Assembly (NCBI GenBank): GCA_037190845.1
Contig: JBBCJI010000026.1
Span: forward strand, 62,001 to 126,000
DNA length: 64,000 bases
Reading direction: 5' to 3'
Origin: JBEBVQ01 sp037190845
Lineage (GTDB): Bacteria > Bacteroidota > Bacteroidia > Chitinophagales > Chitinophagaceae
Under the pieces are notes generated by a model. The model saw only the letters and a program-made list of their open reading frames with translations, did not search any database and was not told the origin of the DNA. The position numbers and the translations under genes were made by a program. Of the stretch, positions 8,684 through 18,381 are shown piece by piece; position 1 is the stretch's first letter; each line of letters starts with the position of its first letter.

Positions 8684-10630
8684 ATGAGAAAAATTGTAAA
8701 AAAGAATGTGGTAACGGCCTGTGTAATGCTGATCACATGTTATGCCTCGGGCCAGCCGGCAACACCTGCACCCGGATGGTTTGTGCCTGCCAATACGGAG
8801 ACGGGACTTACCCTCAGCTCCGGCACACAGTTGTTGCCTTGCGCTGTGGATATTAATCATGATGAATACCCGGACCTGGTGTCCATTTATATTCCCCCGG
8901 ATGGCACGATCTATACGATACGAAAACCGATGATCATCCATCTGAACATACAGGATCCGGATAGTGATGATCCGCTGGCGCGTAAGTTCATAGACGTAAC
9001 CCCCCAGTCCGGCGTACATGATATACCAGGAGATACCGGCTTTCATGCCAATTGCTATACGCTCGCCGATTTTAATAATGATGGTAACGTAGATCTGGTG
9101 ACAGGTAATTTTTATTATAACAAGGCTACTTACCTGTACCCGAACGACCGCTGTCAGATATTCCTGGGCGACGGTACGGGTAAGTTTACCTGGAAAGCAA
9201 ATAATGGATTATCATCCATAGGCCTGCATAATATCCGTATGCTGACGGCGCTGGATTACGACCGCGACGGAAACCTGGATCTGTTTATTGCGACGTATTA
9301 TGAGAGCTCGACGACGGGCATCCGCGATCATGGCTATTTGCTGAAGGGTAATGGCGACGGTACGTTCAGTGATGCTACGGATGTAAGTGGGATCGGTGTT
9401 CTTCCGGAAGCGATGTACGGATCTTCCGCTACCGACTATAACAATGATTGCAAGCCGGACATTTTTACAGCGCCGTACTGCCGCAGCCCGGGTATGGTGC
9501 TGAAGAATGAAGGCAACGGCACTTTTACGGATATGGCATCTGCCCTTGGATATGATCTGGAACTCACAGGAGCGGGGCAACGTTCGTGTACGTTTTCGGT
9601 CATTCCCGAAGACGTAAATAATGACGGGTATATGGATCTGTTTTTTACTGTAGTGCACGGCGGTAATGCCCCGGGTCAGTTCCGTTCTACAATAGGCATT
9701 AACCGGGGACCGGATCACAATTACAGCTTTGACATCCGGGAAGATTTGCTACCGGTAAACCAGCCGGCATCATCCCACCGGGGAGACTATGACGGCTCTT
9801 TCCTTGATTTTGACAATGACGGCCTGAAAGACCTGGTAATGGCCCAGGGTACTTATATGCCGGCCACTGACCGCACTTATTTCTGGCAACAGCAGACGGA
9901 TCATTCCTTCCGGGAGGTAACGGCGGATCTGGGCCTGCTCATCCCGGATATGAAAAGCACAGGGGCAGTGGACGTAATAGACTATGACATGGACGGAGAC
10001 GACGACGTACTGATCACATTGCAGTCGGGCGGACCTCTGCGGCTATGGAAGAACACAATAGGGCAGAAAAACAACTGGATAGCCATACGGGTACAGCCCG
10101 TGCCCGGTTATCATATAAACGGCAGTGGGATCGGCACGCGTATTTATGTATACTATGCAGGAAAAATGCAGATGCGGGAGGTATTGGCGGGTCGCGGACA
10201 GCATACCGGCCAGCAGCCGTTCATGCTCAATTTCGGATTAGGAGATGCAACTGCCGTTGACTCCGTGGTGGTAAGATGGCCGGATGCAAACTGCTCGTAT
10301 AAGGTTGTCAAAAATCCACAGATCAACAGTCGTCTGGTGATCAACAGCTTTCCTGCCGGCATCAATGAAGGGGCGCCGGCCGTCACAGAGCTGAAAGTGT
10401 TTCCGAATCCTACCGCCCAGTATATAGTGATACAGGCACATGACCTCGTAAGACAGGTATCAGATATCATCCTCATGGATGCAACAGGAAGAAAAATGCC
10501 CTGCCGGATGTCGGAGAGCGATTCTGATAAATTCATTTTGGATCTTGAAGAAATGCCGGCCGGAATATATTTCATTAACATCAGCTATTCCGACAAACCG
10601 GCAGCAGTGTATAAAATTATCCGCGAGTAA
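8684..10630 (+). CDS. FG-GAP/VCBS repeat and ASPIC/UnbV domain protein with T9SS type A signal
   Basis: A 648-aa secreted protein of the CRTAC1/ASPIC-UnbV type. I place the start at 8684 because it gives a signal peptide (MRKIVKKNVVTACVMLITCYASGQ); the in-frame ATG at 8603 lies inside the previous gene. Seven calcium-binding FG-GAP-like repeats follow, with cores such as DFNNDGNVDL, DYDRDGNLDL, DVNNDGYMDL, DFDNDGLKDL and DYDMDGDDDV, predicting a seven-bladed integrin-like propeller. An ASPIC/UnbV domain lies at ~residues 445-525 (NNWIAIR, GIGTRIYVY, FGLGDATAVDSVVVRWPD). The C-terminus is a T9SS type A sorting domain (VFPNPTAQY ... AGIYFINI). It lies 34 bp after the second propeller protein and upstream of a sensor kinase. 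Ca2+-dependent adhesion is plausible but unproven. Confidence 0.87.
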   Translation: MRKIVKKNVVTACVMLITCYASGQPATPAPGWFVPANTETGLTLSSGTQLLPCAVDINHDEYPDLVSIYIPPDGTIYTIRKPMIIHLNIQDPDSDDPLARKFIDVTPQSGVHDIPGDTGFHANCYTLADFNNDGNVDLVTGNFYYNKATYLYPNDRCQIFLGDGTGKFTWKANNGLSSIGLHNIRMLTALDYDRDGNLDLFIATYYESSTTGIRDHGYLLKGNGDGTFSDATDVSGIGVLPEAMYGSSATDYNNDCKPDIFTAPYCRSPGMVLKNEGNGTFTDMASALGYDLELTGAGQRSCTFSVIPEDVNNDGYMDLFFTVVHGGNAPGQFRSTIGINRGPDHNYSFDIREDLLPVNQPASSHRGDYDGSFLDFDNDGLKDLVMAQGTYMPATDRTYFWQQQTDHSFREVTADLGLLIPDMKSTGAVDVIDYDMDGDDDVLITLQSGGPLRLWKNTIGQKNNWIAIRVQPVPGYHINGSGIGTRIYVYYAGKMQMREVLAGRGQHTGQQPFMLNFGLGDATAVDSVVVRWPDANCSYKVVKNPQINSRLVINSFPAGINEGAPAVTELKVFPNPTAQYIVIQAHDLVRQVSDIILMDATGRKMPCRMSESDSDKFILDLEEMPAGIYFINISYSDKPAAVYKIIRE

Positions 10631-10728
10631 GGAATGTGACCCGTATCAGAAGAACTATGAAGCCAGGAATAGTATAAGGTATAATATTATAACTTTAACT
10701 GGCTAACCATACCCCCTGAATATACCTG

Positions 10729-13611
10729 ATGACAGCAATAATCCGGTATTTCTTTCTGTTGTTGCTCGTGTGCCGCCCGGATTTCCGGGCGGAGGCGCAG
10801 CGGAGGGAGCTGTTTTTAAAGCATTTCACCGCAGATCAGGGATTACCAAGCAATGAGATGTACCAGATGCTTGAAGACAACCGGGGATATTTATGGGGTG
10901 TAACGGATCGCGGGATCGTACGCTATGACGGATATCAGTTTGAGGAAATGCCGATAGAGGGCATGTCTATTGTCTATCCCTGGTTTGGCGTATACAATGA
11001 CTCGGCATCGGGAAAAATATATTTTCTCGGCCTGAAAGGGCAAATAGCGGTCTACGAAAAAGAGCGTTTAAAGGCGTATCCGTATAATCATAAGATCGGT
11101 GCGCTTCATACCAAAAGCGATTATACGATCAACTCGTTTTATGCCAGGAACGATTCTTTATGGATCGGTATCAACATCATCGGCTTTTATCTGATCACGC
11201 CGGAGGGAGTAGTGATACCGCAGCAGATCGGCGATGGTATACATTTTGACATGATCAGCGGCGTCACCATGCGCTATCTGCCCCACACCCCACCGGGCAA
11301 GCCCATACCTGTCTATCTTAACTGGGGAGGATATCAGATTGTTGACACCGTCCGTTCCGTACTTTTCTGGAAATATTTCAGGTATAAGCTGGCAGGATAT
11401 GACCTGCTTTTTATCGGGAACCAGTTGCTGGTATACCAGGGAAAGAAAAAGCAGGGTGTGTATACATTTCCCGATTGTATGCTTACCGTATGCATATTGA
11501 ACGAAAGCGAGATACTTATCGGTTTTCAAAACAGAGGCGTGTTCCTTTACCGGTTTGCAGATGGAAAATTGTCCGATACAGGTGAACCCTGGCTGGAAAG
11601 GACTTCCATATCCGACATACATATGGATAAGCAAGGTGGAATATGGTTTTCAACCGGAACGGATGGCGTATACTATATGTATCCAGGAAGAGTATCTATG
11701 TGGAGAGGCGACAGCAAGATCAGCACCCTTTCAAAATATGGTAATAACCTGCTGGCAGGCTATCAATCCGGCACAGTACATGAGATTGTCGGTGGAAAAC
11801 TGAAATCTGCCTTCAAAATCCCGCTCCCTTCTAATGTGTATGTTGCAAAATATCTGGTCGGATCCGGCGATTCCGTTTTTGCAATCGCAAATAATAACCG
11901 GGTATATGGTATTGCCGACAAGAAATTTTTTTCTGCTGCCGCGCTGTCGGACAGAATGGAAAAGTACGATAAATATTACCGGCTTACCCATGGAACACTC
12001 TCAGATACACTTCCCGGAAATATACTGGAAACAATTGACGAAAAACGGATCACATGCATTTTTGAACACCCTGAGAAAGTATTCTGGATCGGTACTTTTG
12101 AAGGTCTCTATGTTTACCGTAATAATACCGTACACCATTACGGGAACGATGAAAGCGGGTCTTTTTTCAAAACCCGTATTATCGGTATCGGAAAGCTGAC
12201 GGATGAAACACTGGTAATTGCCACACTGGACAACGGTGTGGCTTTGTGTCATAATGATGGGACAGTGAAAATACTAAACAAAACCAACGGGCTTAACGCC
12301 ACAATTATCAATGACATGGAGACCGACGGCGGTACCATCTGGCTGGGTACAAACAAAGGGATAAGCAAGATATACCCTGAAAACCAGCATGTCCATGTGA
12401 AGAATTACAGGAAAAGCTGGGGGTTACCTACGATTGCGATAAACGACCTGATCGTCTCCGGCGAATGGCTATATTTCAAATGGAATGACAAGCTGATAGC
12501 AATAGAAAAAGAACGCCTGAATAACCGTCTGTTACCGTCCTGTACTCCTTTTATTACGGGAGTAAAGGTGAACAGCATCCCGGTAGACTCGGCAAAACCG
12601 GGCGAATTCCGTCATGACCAGAATGAAGTGAGGATCACATATAACAGCGTCAACCTGGCAAGCGGACCCTACCAGGTATTTCAATACCGCTTGCAGGGGG
12701 CGGATGAGAAATGGCATTACACGGGAGAACGGCAGGCAGTGTTCACCAATCTTGCCCCGGGGACCTATACCTTTACCGTACGGGTAGCAGATGCCCATGG
12801 TGCATTTCTCCCCGATGAGGCTACCTACAATTTTAAAATATTACCGGCGTTCTGGCAGCAATGGTGGTTCCTTTCTGCTATCGGTATCCTGTTGCTGCTG
12901 CTTGCATTCCTGTATTACAGATCACGTTTGCAGGTGATAAAACGGAATAACAAGATCATGCTCGACCTTGCCGAAAATCAGCAGAAAGCCCTCGTACAGC
13001 AGATGAGTCCGCATTTTATCTACAATATTGTCAATACTGCACAATCAGCCATTCTCCACGGGCAGAGGATGCAGGCGATAGAGATACTGTCGCGTTTCAC
13101 AAGACTGATGCGCCTGTCGCTCGAGCTGAGCCGGGAAAAAGCGGTACCACTGGGACGGGAGATCCAGATGCTGGAAAAATATCTCGAATTGGAAACCATC
13201 CGTTTCCCCGGTAAATTTACATACAGCATCCGTACAGAGCCCGCAGTGGACAGCCAGACCATACACATACCGAGCATGCTGATACAACCATTCGTAGAGA
13301 ACGCCATCAAACATGGGATATCCCATTTGTCGGGCAGGGAAGGACGCATCGGGCTATCCTTTGAAAAGAAAGGTCCCCTGGTACTGTGTACGGTTTCGGA
13401 TAACGGCATCGGCAGAAAGCGTTCTACTCAGATCAACAGTAACCGGACCGCATATCATCAGTCTGCAGGTATGGCCATTACAACGCACCGCCTCGAACTG
13501 CTGCATAAGGAAAAGGGACTCCGGAGCACGTACCAGATTGAAGATAAATACAATGAAAACGGTGAGGCACAGGGAACAGTAGTGTTCTTTTCTATACCTT
13601 ATTATACATGA
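10729..13611 (+). CDS. LytS-family sensor histidine kinase with periplasmic regulator-propeller domain
   Basis: A 960-aa inner-membrane kinase. After a signal sequence or first membrane segment (IIRYFFLLLLVC) the periplasmic part carries two-component-regulator propeller repeats (e.g. GYLWGVTDRGIVRYDG, GGIWFSTGTDGVYY, TIWLGTNKGISKI) and a Y_Y_Y domain around residues 610-705. A membrane helix (WWFLSAIGILLLLLAFLYY) sits at ~710-730. The cytoplasmic part is a His_kinase/HATPase pair of the LytS class: QMSPHFIYN, with phospho-acceptor H762 (family consensus NPHFLFN), and an N-box PFVENAIKHG. It is followed after 16 bp by its LytTR partner. It probably senses extracellular or periplasmic sugars or polymers, by analogy with similar propeller kinases, but the ligand is not evident. 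Confidence 0.92.
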   Translation: MTAIIRYFFLLLLVCRPDFRAEAQRRELFLKHFTADQGLPSNEMYQMLEDNRGYLWGVTDRGIVRYDGYQFEEMPIEGMSIVYPWFGVYNDSASGKIYFLGLKGQIAVYEKERLKAYPYNHKIGALHTKSDYTINSFYARNDSLWIGINIIGFYLITPEGVVIPQQIGDGIHFDMISGVTMRYLPHTPPGKPIPVYLNWGGYQIVDTVRSVLFWKYFRYKLAGYDLLFIGNQLLVYQGKKKQGVYTFPDCMLTVCILNESEILIGFQNRGVFLYRFADGKLSDTGEPWLERTSISDIHMDKQGGIWFSTGTDGVYYMYPGRVSMWRGDSKISTLSKYGNNLLAGYQSGTVHEIVGGKLKSAFKIPLPSNVYVAKYLVGSGDSVFAIANNNRVYGIADKKFFSAAALSDRMEKYDKYYRLTHGTLSDTLPGNILETIDEKRITCIFEHPEKVFWIGTFEGLYVYRNNTVHHYGNDESGSFFKTRIIGIGKLTDETLVIATLDNGVALCHNDGTVKILNKTNGLNATIINDMETDGGTIWLGTNKGISKIYPENQHVHVKNYRKSWGLPTIAINDLIVSGEWLYFKWNDKLIAIEKERLNNRLLPSCTPFITGVKVNSIPVDSAKPGEFRHDQNEVRITYNSVNLASGPYQVFQYRLQGADEKWHYTGERQAVFTNLAPGTYTFTVRVADAHGAFLPDEATYNFKILPAFWQQWWFLSAIGILLLLLAFLYYRSRLQVIKRNNKIMLDLAENQQKALVQQMSPHFIYNIVNTAQSAILHGQRMQAIEILSRFTRLMRLSLELSREKAVPLGREIQMLEKYLELETIRFPGKFTYSIRTEPAVDSQTIHIPSMLIQPFVENAIKHGISHLSGREGRIGLSFEKKGPLVLCTVSDNGIGRKRSTQINSNRTAYHQSAGMAITTHRLELLHKEKGLRSTYQIEDKYNENGEAQGTVVFFSIPYYT

Positions 13612-13627
13612 ATTATATCAAAAGAGC

Positions 13628-14359
13628 ATGGCAATAAGAACATTGATTATTGACGATGAAGCGGCATCTATTGCCTACATCGAAGGACTGATACGGGAAT
13701 TCACCCCGGACCTGGAGGTGGAAGGGACGGCGTCCAAGGGAATTGAAGCAGTGCAACTGATCATGCAGCACAAACCCGATCTGGTGTTCATAGACATAGA
13801 CATGCCGGAACTGAACGGGCTCCAGGTGCTGGAGAAAGTACCCTACAGGGATTTTGCAGTGATATTCACTACCGGCTATTCGGAGTATGCAGTGCAGGCA
13901 TTCCGGCTGCAGGCTGTAGACTACCTGCTTAAATCCATAGATCCGTCAGAGTTCATCCTCGCTGTAGAACGTGTACGCGAACGGCTTAATCTCCGGCAGC
14001 AAGCCAGCCCCCCACCCTCCTCCGCGCTGACATCTTTACAGTTTCCTACCAAGAACGGCATTGTCTATCTGGACGAAACCGATATCGTATATGTAGACGC
14101 CATGGGAGCTTACTCAAGCATAAGCCTGTTGAGTAGTGGCAAGATCATCGTAAGTAAAAATATAGGGCAGTTGGAAGCCAAGCTATCTCCCAATCAATTT
14201 TTCCGTTGCCATCATTCGCACATCATACAACTACAGTATGTGTCCAGATTTTACAAAAAAGATTTTTTCTACGTAGAGATGAAAACCGGCGCATCTGTAG
14301 AAGTTTCCCGCCGCTTTAAAGATACGCTCCTGAAAATATTGGGTAACCGCTCCAGATGA
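13628..14359 (+). CDS. LytTR-family response regulator
   Basis: A 243-aa cytosolic regulator. The receiver domain (residues 1-120) has the acidic pocket D9-D10, phospho-acceptor D56 in LVFIDIDMPELNG, the conserved Thr in TTGYSEYAV and Lys in YLLKSIDP. The C-terminal LytTR DNA-binding domain occupies ~140-240 (FFRCHHSHIIQL, VSRRFKDTLLKIL). It lies 16 bp after the LytS-type kinase, with which it forms a two-component system. Targets are unknown, but the three T9SS cargo genes immediately upstream are natural candidates. Confidence 0.94.
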   Translation: MAIRTLIIDDEAASIAYIEGLIREFTPDLEVEGTASKGIEAVQLIMQHKPDLVFIDIDMPELNGLQVLEKVPYRDFAVIFTTGYSEYAVQAFRLQAVDYLLKSIDPSEFILAVERVRERLNLRQQASPPPSSALTSLQFPTKNGIVYLDETDIVYVDAMGAYSSISLLSSGKIIVSKNIGQLEAKLSPNQFFRCHHSHIIQLQYVSRFYKKDFFYVEMKTGASVEVSRRFKDTLLKILGNRSR

Positions 14360-14378
14360 GCATCCCTGCGGTCACTTA

Positions 14379-15176
14379 TCACCTATCAATTTTCTTCCGC
14401 AGCGCGTAGCTGAGATAAAAATTAAAATCAAAAATGCCGTTTTTATCCCCTCTGCCATAGCCGGCAACATATAGCGGCGCCAATTCCCGGAAGGCTGACC
14501 GGTTCAGCAGAAAACGGCCGCGGACATTCCACCCGATAAAAAATCCCTTTACCATTTCCACACGCATTCCGCCCGTCACTTCAAACCAATGACCGGTAAA
14601 GCGGCGCGCTGGCAATGTACCGGAAGTTTCTCCCCAGAAAGGATCTTTCGTAATATAACTTGCGGAGCTCATTTGCACCAGCGCCATACCATATCGGGCG
14701 CCGATAAATACCATATCCCAATCGCCCGGATCCATACGCGCCAGCATACTCTTGTCTATCCCGAACCGGAAAAAAGTGTTGGAGGCGTCATAACTCAGAT
14801 CAGGATAATGATAACGCACATTCCCGCCACCGCCTTCCGCAACCAGGTACAATTCTTTCCGGAGATAATAGTCAACCATCAGCTCAATCCCCATCCGGTC
14901 TTTCTGTAACGCCGCAGCAATGGGCTTGCTGATATCCACCCCCAAACGCAACTGCCGCGTCTTTGGCGGTAATACTACCGGCGGGAGCACGGCCGTATCA
15001 GATGCAACAGCCGCCAGGGAATCCGTCGTCGCCTGTGTCGTATCATCCGGGGAATAGGATACCGTATCTGCCTGCATATACACCATATCATACTGGTGTG
15101 TGGTATCTTCCTGTGCCAATAACCGGAAAGATAACAGCAGCAGTAGCAGCACCATTGTATATGCGTAGCGTATCAC
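14379..15176 (-). CDS. DUF6048-like outer-membrane beta-barrel protein
   Basis: A 265-aa exported protein with a signal peptide (MIRYAYTMVLLLLLLSFRLLAQ), a Thr/Asp-rich linker to residue ~65, and then alternating-hydrophobicity strands starting with LRLGVDISKPI and ending with the aromatic strand FYLSYAL. These are hallmarks of the small barrel family DUF6048, which in Bacteroidota is usually paired with a DUF6452 lipoprotein, as here (3-bp gap). Function is unknown; an envelope role is inferred. It is the last gene of the minus-strand pheT operon and converges on the LytTR gene. Confidence 0.75.
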   Translation of the reverse strand: MIRYAYTMVLLLLLLSFRLLAQEDTTHQYDMVYMQADTVSYSPDDTTQATTDSLAAVASDTAVLPPVVLPPKTRQLRLGVDISKPIAAALQKDRMGIELMVDYYLRKELYLVAEGGGGNVRYHYPDLSYDASNTFFRFGIDKSMLARMDPGDWDMVFIGARYGMALVQMSSASYITKDPFWGETSGTLPARRFTGHWFEVTGGMRVEMVKGFFIGWNVRGRFLLNRSAFRELAPLYVAGYGRGDKNGIFDFNFYLSYALRKKIDR

Positions 15177-15179
15177 CCG

Positions 15180-15710
15180 TTATTTTCTGTGAAAATAGAT
15201 ATTTAGATGCGTTTTTCCCGCCTCATTGTTCACTTCCCGTTGTGTAATAACCACAGAGTCTATGCTGTGTACGGTATCGGCCAGGATACGCGGGGCTGTC
15301 TTTACTTCGTTCAGACGGTAATAATAAGTATAACCGCAGGCATTGGATATAAAATAAAGTTCCCGCTCGTAGTAAAAAGTGATGGTATCGCGCCTGTGCA
15401 TTGCTGTGGAATCGGTTTGCAGATACCATCGGCTACTGTCTGCATCGGGATTAAGCCTGATGTTGAATGCGCTGACATTCCCCACCCCTGACGACATGTA
15501 GGGCACAGCGTGATCGAGTGGATTCAACAACATATACGGCAGGAGGGTATCAACAAATGCAGTGCCGGTATCAGCAGCTTTCCGCAGGAACTGCATGCGC
15601 ATAAAAACATTCTGGGGCTGCAGGCATGGATCCCTTTCCGTATTACAGGAAGTAATAACAATACAGGTCAGTGCCAGATAAAATAGTATGATAACCCTAC
15701 CCTTAGTCAT
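15180..15710 (-). CDS. DUF6452-like lipoprotein
   Basis: A 176-aa protein with a lipoprotein signal (FYLALTCIVITSCNTERDPC; lipobox ITSC, lipidated Cys at ~residue 22). The mature part begins DPCLQPQNVFMRMQF, a typical start of DUF6452. The remainder is beta-rich with no catalytic motif. It overlaps the upstream coiled-coil gene by 8 bp and precedes the DUF6048-like barrel, so both envelope proteins are translated together with pheT. No function is known; a lipoprotein-barrel partnership is an inference from the conserved pairing. Confidence 0.75.
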   Translation of the reverse strand: MTKGRVIILFYLALTCIVITSCNTERDPCLQPQNVFMRMQFLRKAADTGTAFVDTLLPYMLLNPLDHAVPYMSSGVGNVSAFNIRLNPDADSSRWYLQTDSTAMHRRDTITFYYERELYFISNACGYTYYYRLNEVKTAPRILADTVHSIDSVVITQREVNNEAGKTHLNIYFHRK

Positions 15711-15978
15711 TCAGCGAAATAAGCAGATGGTCAATTTCAGCGATCAGCTTATCCAACTGACCCTTCAGCCGTTCTTTCTCTTTATCGTCGGTTACCCCCT
15801 GCCCGATCTGCATGGCCAGCATTTTTTCTTCCATTGCGGCAAGCGTGGTATTCAGCTTAGTTATTTGTGCTGTCTGGCTGGCGAGCAGATCCTGCAGACG
15901 GTTGTTCTCCGCCTGCATCGCGGTATACTTCCGCAACAGCAGGTCAATCCGTTCGTTTAAGTTTGCCAGCAGTTCCAT
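15703..15978 (-). CDS. Small coiled-coil protein downstream of pheT
   Basis: A 91-aa protein made almost wholly of heptad-like helix (LNERIDLLLRKYTAMQ, NNRLQDLLASQTAQI, TLAAMEEKM, RLKGQLDKLIAEIDHLL). It starts immediately after the pheT stop with no gap. In many Bacteroidota a coiled-coil protein of this size sits between pheT and zapA and may take part in division. Here zapA does not follow; the DUF6452/DUF6048 pair does. A ZapB-like role is only a guess from size, coiled coil and context. Confidence 0.7.
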   Translation of the reverse strand: MELLANLNERIDLLLRKYTAMQAENNRLQDLLASQTAQITKLNTTLAAMEEKMLAMQIGQGVTDDKEKERLKGQLDKLIAEIDHLLISLND

Positions 15979-18381
15979 CTATTCCCTGATTTGTGCATTC
16001 AGCCCGGACGTATACGCCCGGATCAACTGCTGCATCATCGCATCCGTTTCCTGATCGGTCAGTGTGCGATCCTGCAGACGGAATGTATAGCTGAGTGCTA
16101 ACGATTTTTTATGATCACCCAGCTTTTCACTTTCAAACACGTCAAAAAGCTCAAACGACTGCATCGCCTCCAGCTTCAGTTGTTCGGTCACTTTTTTCAC
16201 CTCACTGTATGCCACATTTCTATCGAGTACGACCGCCAGATCACGGCGCACAGCCGGAAATTTCGGTATCCCGGTGTATCGGATATGAACAGCAGATGCA
16301 GCCTGTATCCAGAGCGCCCAGTCTATGACAGCATAATACACATCCTGCTTCAGATCAAACTGCTGCAGGATCTGCGCATCTACCGCTATTGCGGATGCAA
16401 GTGTTTTGTTCTTCCATTTCCATTCCACTTTCATATGAGCATGGTCCGGCACTTCCGCAACGTTACGTATATCATCTGCACTCAATAAATGCCGGATAAC
16501 ACCTTTCAGATAAAAAATATCGGCAGATACCTGCTTCCGGTTCCATTGCGCCGGTATCAGATCCCCGGTGATCCATATCGCCAGCACAGGCAATTCCCGG
16601 TAATGCTCCGCCTCCTGTGTGTATACCTTACCGTGTTCAAATAAAGCCAGACCAGACTGTTGCCGGTTGATATTATAACGTATCACTTCAAGACCGCTTT
16701 CAAGCATGGAAGGCCGCAACACGTCCAGCTCAGAACTGAGGCTGTTCAGCAGACGTACCAGGTCTTCCCTGCCGGGATAATAACGGCTGTTCACAATTGA
16801 ATTGGTCAAGATTTCATGAAACCCTGCACCACAAAGCGTATTTGCGATCCGCTCCTGTACAGCCCGATCATCCGGGAGACTTTTTGCAAGGGAAATATTC
16901 AGTCTGTCCGGCACCGGAATATTGTCCAGTCCGTCTATGCGGAGTATTTCCTCCGCAATATCTGCAGGCTGTCTGACGTCCGGTTTGTTGCCCGGCACTT
17001 TTACCGTAAAGGAAACTGCATCTGATTTTTCTATTTCAAAACGCAGCGCCTGAAGTATGGCATGAACAGACTCCGGCGAAAACTCCTTGCCGCAGACCCT
17101 GTTGATGTAATCGTACGTACAGGCAACACGAACAATACCGGGAGCTTCGGCCACAACATCCACAAGTTGTGAAGCATGGCCACCGGCGATCTCACATATC
17201 AGGGCAGCAGCCCGTTCGAGGGCAGGGATCAGTAATCCGTCATCTACCGTTTTTTCAAACCGTAATGCAGCATCCGTACGTAATCCATGATGCAGGGATG
17301 TACGACGTATCCATACCGGGTGAAAGAAAGCGCTCTCCAAAAAAACATCTGTTGTTGCTTCCGTCACACCACTGGTCAACCCGCCAAACACACCTGCGAT
17401 ACACAGAGGGCGCTCCGCATCACAGATCATCAGATCATCTCCCTGTAATTTTCTTTCTTTTTCATCAAGGGTTATAAAAGAAGTGCCTGCGGGCAGGAAG
17501 CGGACATGTATCTCACCACCACTGATGCGGTCAGCATCAAAAGCATGTAACGGCTGTCCATATTCGTGCAGCACAAAATTTGTAACGTCTACGATGTTGT
17601 TCACACTACGCAGACCAACTGTTTTCAGACATTGCTGCAACCACCCGGGAGAAGGCCCCACGCGTACGCCGGAGATCCGCATGCCGGCATAACGCTTACA
17701 GGCTTCTTCTGCCGCTATATACACGTTGAAAGGAGCAACACCACCTCTGCCAAACGCCGGCAGCACAGGCAGCACGACTTCCCATTTTTTACCGGTATGG
17801 TGTGTCTGGTAAGCGCAGACATCCCCCGCAACGCCGATATGGCTCATGGCATCGGAACGGTTCGGCGTTAAGCCGATATGAATGGCATAATCCGGCTCCG
17901 GGATATTAAACCAGTCTTTTGCAGATATGCCAACAGGTGTATGCTCTGGCAGCACCAGTATACCGTCATGCGATTTTCCCAGGCTGATCTCATCTTCGGC
18001 ACAGATCATACCTTCACTGACTGCCCCGCGGATCTTTGCTTTTTTGATACGGAAGGGTTCTCCCTCGAGCGGGTGCACTGTGGCGCCCACAGGCGCCACC
18101 ACCACTTTCTGACCGGCAGCTACATTAGGGGCACCGCAAACAATATGCAGCGGTGTACCGCTTCCTGTATCTACCGTAGTAATTTTAAGTTTATCCGCAT
18201 CGGGATGTTTTTCACAGGTAAGCACTACCCCGGTGACTAACCCTTCCAGGCTCCCCTTTACCGATTCCACGGTTTCCACAGCTTCCACTTCCAGTCCGAT
18301 GGCGGTCAATATCCGGCTCAGTTCAGCTACCGGCACCGGTTCGGGCAGGTAACGCAACAACCACGCATACGAAATGATCAT
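15979..18381 (-). CDS. pheT: Phenylalanine--tRNA ligase beta subunit
   Basis: An 800-aa PheT, the larger subunit of the (alpha-beta)2 synthetase that charges tRNA-Phe; family length is ~800. Domain order is complete: N-terminal B1, tRNA-binding OB fold at ~40-150 (VVLTCEKHPDADKLKI, HIVCGAPNV), B3/B4 editing domain at ~210-390, B5 at ~400-480, the pseudo-catalytic core, and the C-terminal anticodon-binding FDX-ACB domain (KFPAVRRDLAVVLDRNVAY ... LSYTFRLQDRTLTDQE). The start at 18381 (MIISYAWLLRYLP) matches the usual N-terminus. It is the first gene of a four-gene minus-strand operon. pheS is elsewhere. Confidence 0.97.
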   Translation of the reverse strand: MIISYAWLLRYLPEPVPVAELSRILTAIGLEVEAVETVESVKGSLEGLVTGVVLTCEKHPDADKLKITTVDTGSGTPLHIVCGAPNVAAGQKVVVAPVGATVHPLEGEPFRIKKAKIRGAVSEGMICAEDEISLGKSHDGILVLPEHTPVGISAKDWFNIPEPDYAIHIGLTPNRSDAMSHIGVAGDVCAYQTHHTGKKWEVVLPVLPAFGRGGVAPFNVYIAAEEACKRYAGMRISGVRVGPSPGWLQQCLKTVGLRSVNNIVDVTNFVLHEYGQPLHAFDADRISGGEIHVRFLPAGTSFITLDEKERKLQGDDLMICDAERPLCIAGVFGGLTSGVTEATTDVFLESAFFHPVWIRRTSLHHGLRTDAALRFEKTVDDGLLIPALERAAALICEIAGGHASQLVDVVAEAPGIVRVACTYDYINRVCGKEFSPESVHAILQALRFEIEKSDAVSFTVKVPGNKPDVRQPADIAEEILRIDGLDNIPVPDRLNISLAKSLPDDRAVQERIANTLCGAGFHEILTNSIVNSRYYPGREDLVRLLNSLSSELDVLRPSMLESGLEVIRYNINRQQSGLALFEHGKVYTQEAEHYRELPVLAIWITGDLIPAQWNRKQVSADIFYLKGVIRHLLSADDIRNVAEVPDHAHMKVEWKWKNKTLASAIAVDAQILQQFDLKQDVYYAVIDWALWIQAASAVHIRYTGIPKFPAVRRDLAVVLDRNVAYSEVKKVTEQLKLEAMQSFELFDVFESEKLGDHKKSLALSYTFRLQDRTLTDQETDAMMQQLIRAYTSGLNAQIRE

